Assembly (NCBI GenBank): GCA_021613335.1
Contig: JAJTWR010000356.1
Location: forward strand, 505,001 to 569,000
DNA: 64,000 bases
Source: Whitmania pigra
Taxonomy: Eukaryota > Annelida > Clitellata > Hirudinida > Haemopidae
Reading direction: 5' to 3'
Shown here: positions 59,393 to 64,000 of the stretch, piece by piece
Position numbering within the stretch: position 1 is the first letter of the stretch
Layout of the letters: the number at the start of each line of letters is the position of its first letter
The notes under the pieces: generated by a model
The model's input: only the letters and a program-made list of their open reading frames with translations
The model's database searches: none
What the model was told of the DNA's origin: nothing
Translations under genes and position numbers: made by a program

Positions 59393-60413
59393 TTAGGCAT
59401 GCCGTAGACTAGCCTTCCATTACTTTGGTAAATAGAAAGCGATTTTTTAGACTCATCAGGAAATATTATTTGTCTGATAATTTGAGAGAAATAACATAAA
59501 ACTGGATTCATAAATTCAACTGCATGCTTCCTAAAACGTACTTAAACGATATCATACTTCACTTAAGTGTTTCTGCAGTTCAAAAATTTCAAAATTATTG
59601 AAAATTATTGCAAGTAGTACTCAGGGTTAATTTAGATTGTAATTAAATTATAATTTTCCACCAAGCAACTGCTTTGAAAACCCATAATTACCTTTTCAAA
59701 TTAACAAATTAAATTTTTATAATTATATTCTCTTTTTTTAGCATCATTACATTTAAAATATTGTAAAATGATTCGGTATTATTATTATTATTATTATTAT
59801 TGCATTTTAAGAGATACATCATACTACAACTGTCTACAATACTGATGTTAAATCTTGCTCCATGCGAAAATAATCCTCATGGATTTCAACACAAAGAGTT
59901 GTCATTCAACATTCTACTTCTTTCTTCTCATTTTTATTAAATCACGAAATAATTCTCATGAAAATAGCTTCCAATTACCGCTGGAAAACGACTCGTCTGC
60001 TTCCCTCAACAGGTCCAAACACGCGCATACACGCACACATACGCACGCACACAAGCGTGAATGCAAATGTAGAAACAATAAATAATAAAAATTCGTTAGA
60101 AGGTTTGTATCAATCAAAGACAAGAATTGTATTATATATACTATAATACTATAATACTATATAAAAATAACAATATATAATTATAATGACATAATACGAG
60201 CCGATACAAACACATGCATGTTTTATTTTATTATTTTATTATTTATTTTTAATGTATTTTTTTTGGACCAAATAAAATAAATTCTCTGAATATTCGGTTT
60301 TGGCTTTTTATGGTTTGTTGATACAAATTTCATTTTTATGGCTGCGAACAATTATGCAACATAACGTGTTTAATAAAAGACAAATCTAAATCAACACATC
60401 CTTATGAACACCA
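59393..60413. other. A/T-rich spacer, nothing recognised
   Basis: Contains a small ATT tract near 59780 and a CACACA/CGCACAC patch near 60015-60055. No exon is supported. Confidence 0.5.
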
Positions 60414-60546
60414 TAATCGTCATCGTCGTCGTCGTCATCATCGTCATCATCATCATCATCGTCATCGTCATGGTCATCGTCATCATCATCGTCGTCGTCA
60501 TCATCGCCATCGTCATCGTCATCGTCGTCGTCGTCGTCATAGTCAT
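60414..60546. repeat. CATCGT-type microsatellite
   Basis: Mixed TCATCG, TCGTCG and TCATCA triplets over about 130 bp. Confidence 0.9.
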
Positions 60547-60940
60547 AGGCATAGTCTCCTGTTGTGGTTGCAACGAATAAGCAAATAGCTCAACATGTTG
60601 CTCTGCTGATAACACGTGTTGCACGCTTCTTCAAATTATTCACAATTAATCAATATTAATCAATAACAAATTATGATATTGTATTGATAATAATATTAAT
60701 CACCACCGTCGTCATCATCATCATCCTCCTAACCATCATCATCATTCTTCTAATCATCGTCATCATCGTCATCATCATCCTTATATAAATCATAATCATC
60801 GCTACCGTAGATTACAGTAGATCAGCTTTTTTGCTCAAGAAACATTTTCTCTGGCGTGCTCTAGCCATGTTGTCAGTGAGGGATGTGAAAACATCAGGCA
60901 AGCCAATATCTTCATCTTCACTACCGCCCTCCTCGTCGTC

Positions 60941-61300
<360 letters not shown>

Positions 61301-61764
61301 ATCATTATCATCATCGATGCATTCTCTTTCATTAATCGATTGAGTCAAATGCTGTCAGCATTAATTCATTTCTGGGTGTATTGTCATCGTCATCGACATC
61401 GTCAACGTCGTTGGCGTCATCGTCATAACCGATGATTCATCATCATCATCATTGTCGTCGTCATAATAACCACCATGGTCGTGAGTATCATCTTCATCAT
61501 CACCTCTATCAGCAATATTTCAAAAAATGACATAAATTAATATTAATAACTGAGACTTATTCGCAAATTTGTCATCAAAACTTTCATGAATTCTTTTAGC
61601 ACTCCCCAACAATGTTGCAACGACAATTATTGTAATAATAAGATATATTAATATTAATGTATAATTATAATAATGATATTAATCAAAATTGTAATATTAT
61701 GACAGCTATAGATCAATATTCACATTATTAATTATTACATATTTTATACACTGATGCGGATGAC

Positions 61765-61771
61765 GACGACG

Positions 61772-61844
<73 letters not shown>

Positions 61845-61845
61845 T
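61765..61845. repeat. (ATT)n microsatellite
   Basis: About 80 bp of ATT with one ATATT slip. Confidence 0.95.
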
Positions 61846-62384
61846 AAAATGATTTATGCAATAAATAATGTAACTTAATCTTATTTTCTAATCCACAAAG
61901 TCATTAAAATATCGATCAATAAAACTCTATTTTATCAAATAATCCATTAATTCCATCGAAAATAAAGATATTTTCTAAAAAAAATGGAACAATCACCATC
62001 ACAACAACAACAACAACGACGACGACAACGACGACAACAACAACAACAACAACAATCATCTCATCACATGGGATCATATTATATTTCTTTCAATTTTTTT
62101 TTACACGACCAACCCTATCTCCAGTGATTGGCGATTGTTCATCAATCATTCCGTCCTTCTATCCGTTCATTTGTCCTTTCTTCCTTCCTTCCATCCACTC
62201 ATTTATCCATCCGACCATCCATCCATCTTCCATCTGCCTTTGTCGTCTTAGCAGTACCGAGTGTTGTACCAGAATATTTCTTTCTTTTTTTTACTAAACC
62301 CCTTCTTGTGAGATTGGATGATGATGGTAATGATGACGATGACAATGATGATAATGATAGTATCATCGTGAATTCCGTGATCAT

Positions 62385-62399
62385 ATTATTAATTATATA

Positions 62400-62440
<41 letters not shown>
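62385..62440. repeat. (AT)n microsatellite
   Basis: Alternating AT dinucleotides over about 50 bp. Confidence 0.95.
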
Positions 62441-62442
<2 letters not shown>

Positions 62443-62540
62443 AAATAACATTTCCAAGCTATTCATTTGACGCACGGCTAATTTACTCTGATGTATGAAT
62501 CCAATTATCGGATTTATTTGATAATTTACGCGGTTATCGA

Positions 62541-62803
62541 ACCACCCATCCACCCACCCGTCCACCCACCATCCACCCACCCACCCACCCACCCACCCGT
62601 CCACCCATCCACCCACCCACCCACCCACCCGTCCACCCATCCATCAACCAATCCATCCACCCTCCCATCCACCCACCCGTCCACCCACCCATCCACCCAC
62701 CCATCAACCCACCCATCCATCCACCCACCCACCCACCCACCCACCCACCCACCCACCCACCCACCCACCCACCCCACCCATCCACTTACCCGTCTACCCA
62801 TCC
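62541..62803. repeat. (CCAC/CCAT)n satellite with G-quadruplex potential
   Basis: A tetranucleotide array of CCAC with CCAT and CCGT variants. The minus strand repeatedly reads GGGTGGGTGGGTGGG, a strong G-quadruplex motif, notably over 62575-62600 and 62720-62775. The long Pro/His/Thr and Gly/Trp open frames are repeat artefacts. Confidence 0.9.
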
Positions 62804-63165
62804 ATACGACTGGAGGTGCCTAAAAAATTAAGATCGGTTGTTCTCATTGGCTGTTGATTTAATACGACTTCATTAACAACAACATTGACGACTACAACGA
62901 CAACAACAACAACCTTACAACCGCTTGTAATTATCAAATAAATAATTTAAGATTCCCGTGGCTTGAGGAGAATGACATTTCTGCAGAACATTTATCGACG
63001 TGGCACAAGACCAAATAGATCCCCACCATTCTAAGTCACTGGCGCCAGCATCACAACCGTCATCATCATCATCATCGTCATCGTCATCACCATCATCATC
63101 ACCTTCATCACCATCGTCATCGTCGTCATCATCGCTTTTATCATCTCCATCATTTGGGCTTTTAA

Positions 63166-63244
63166 GTCACGTGACGACGTAGCATTAAGGTTTAATAGAG
63201 ACGTTCGTAATGACCGAACGCAGGATTCACCATTGATGACGTCA
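63166..63244. promoter_or_regulatory. CLEAR-type E-box plus full CRE
   Basis: GTCACGTGAC at 63166-63175 is the palindromic MiT/TFE (CLEAR) or USF-type E-box. TGACGTCA at 63237-63244 is a perfect CREB/ATF site. Both are within 80 bp in a patch less A/T-rich than its neighbours. Confidence 0.4.
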
Positions 63245-63742
63245 TGCGAGGCTGTTTGTCGTCTGCTAATAATAGAAACACGAGCATTTTCTATGGCTTC
63301 AGTGAATTCGAGACGATATTTTTTTGAATTAAATATTATGTTATATTATAATTATTATTACTTCTGATTATTTTATATTATTATTTTATATTTATTTGAT
63401 TGTATATTTTTTTGAATTAAGTATTATTATATTATATTATAATTATTATTATTTCTGATTAATTGAAACATTGAAATTGAAATACAAACAATGTTGGATA
63501 CGTACTAGGTCGGATAACTGATTTTTTAAATCAAACTTATCAATGATATTATTCAAATTAAAGTTTGAGTTAAGAATATTATTATTATTATTATTATACA
63601 TTTTTCAAATTGTTTTGTTATTACTCTTAGCATCGCCATCACAATCATCATAATCATCATCATCCTCGTCTTTACGTTATTTTCTCCGTTGACAACCTGT
63701 GACCAAAGGAGACTGACGTGACATGTGAAATTGGAGATAACC

Positions 63743-63793
63743 AGGTCAACAAGGTCAACAAGGTCATTAAGGTCATTAAGGTCAACAAGGTCA
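63743..63793 (+). repeat. Six AGGTCA direct repeats spaced by 3 bp
   Basis: AGGTCA occurs at 63743, 63752, 63761, 63770, 63779 and 63788, separated by ACA or TTA. It is a 9-bp tandem repeat and also a DR3 array of nuclear-receptor half-sites. Confidence 0.8.
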
Positions 63794-63961
63794 ATTTCTT
63801 AACTTCTATCAACGTACATTGAATCTTGTTTCGACTTGTTAATAGCGATAAGACGAAAAACGAATAAAAAATGAATAAAATAATAATAATAATAATAATA
63901 ATAAATTTAAAATTAAAATAAAACTGCTTTGAACCGGCATCGATCATCTGAAGTTTCCCAG

Positions 63962-64000
63962 GAGAGCATTCAAGTCCGTCTCATGTTCACCGATGAGGAA
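63962..64000 (+). CDS. Possible partial exon at window edge
   Basis: After a TTTCCCAG acceptor the sequence reads ESIQVRLMFTDEE without a stop and with balanced base composition unlike the adjacent A/T-rich DNA. It is cut by the window end. The minus strand is open as well, so the call is tentative. Confidence 0.3.

Noticed and set aside
62491..62823. Pro/His/Thr frame and Gly/Trp frames on the other strand
   Set aside because: Created by the CCAC tetranucleotide array.

Overview
This is intron-containing nuclear DNA from an animal. The evidence is GT-AG introns, genes cut into 55-220 bp exons, AT-rich spacers and very dense microsatellites of ATT, CAT/ATG, TCATCG and CCAC type. The gene set (three cilium/centrosome/microtubule genes plus TUSC2) is metazoan. 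The AT-rich, repeat-laden style fits a spiralian invertebrate such as an annelid or mollusc, but that lineage call is an inference. There are no bacterial, plasmid or phage features. I reconstructed four genes exon by exon and checked reading-frame phase at almost every junction.

Layout. 1-3375: repeats and spacer. 3376-4315 (+): TUSC2 (FUS1) homologue, 3 exons, about 102 aa, with an N-myristoylation start. 4750-12378 (-): CCDC146/MBO2-type coiled-coil protein, 18 coding exons, about 890 aa, converging on TUSC2. 12911-15706 (+): CCDC77 homologue, 10 exons, about 434 aa, head-to-head with CCDC146 across 532 bp. 16627-50831 (+): a complete kinesin-3 of the KIF13B/Khc-73 class, about 37-38 coding exons and about 1,940 aa, with motor, FHA, central conserved block, acidic tail and C-terminal CAP-Gly domain. 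Its probable 3'UTR runs to about 52.13 kb. 52.2-54.8 kb: a diverged tandem duplication carrying a minus-strand terminal coding exon of an unrecognised gene, one copy intact and one frameshifted. 54.8-64 kb: mostly gene-free and rich in microsatellites, with a cluster of four RFX X-box-like motifs, a G-quadruplex-prone tract, a nuclear-receptor half-site array and a possible partial exon at the right edge.

How the genes relate. CCDC146 and CCDC77 are centriole/centrosome-associated coiled-coil proteins with a shared upstream region. KIF13B is a plus-end-directed transporter with reported ciliary and polarity roles. TUSC2 is a small myristoylated protein linked to mitochondrial calcium and apoptosis. 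Co-regulation of the coiled-coil pair is plausible, but no strong X-box lies between them.

The best leads are the X-box cluster at 59.33 kb, the duplicated splice acceptor and tandem acceptors in the kinesin gene, the 28-bp intronic minisatellite with a 13-mer higher-order duplication, and the tandemly duplicated unknown exon. I saw nothing that compels a claim of a wholly new system.
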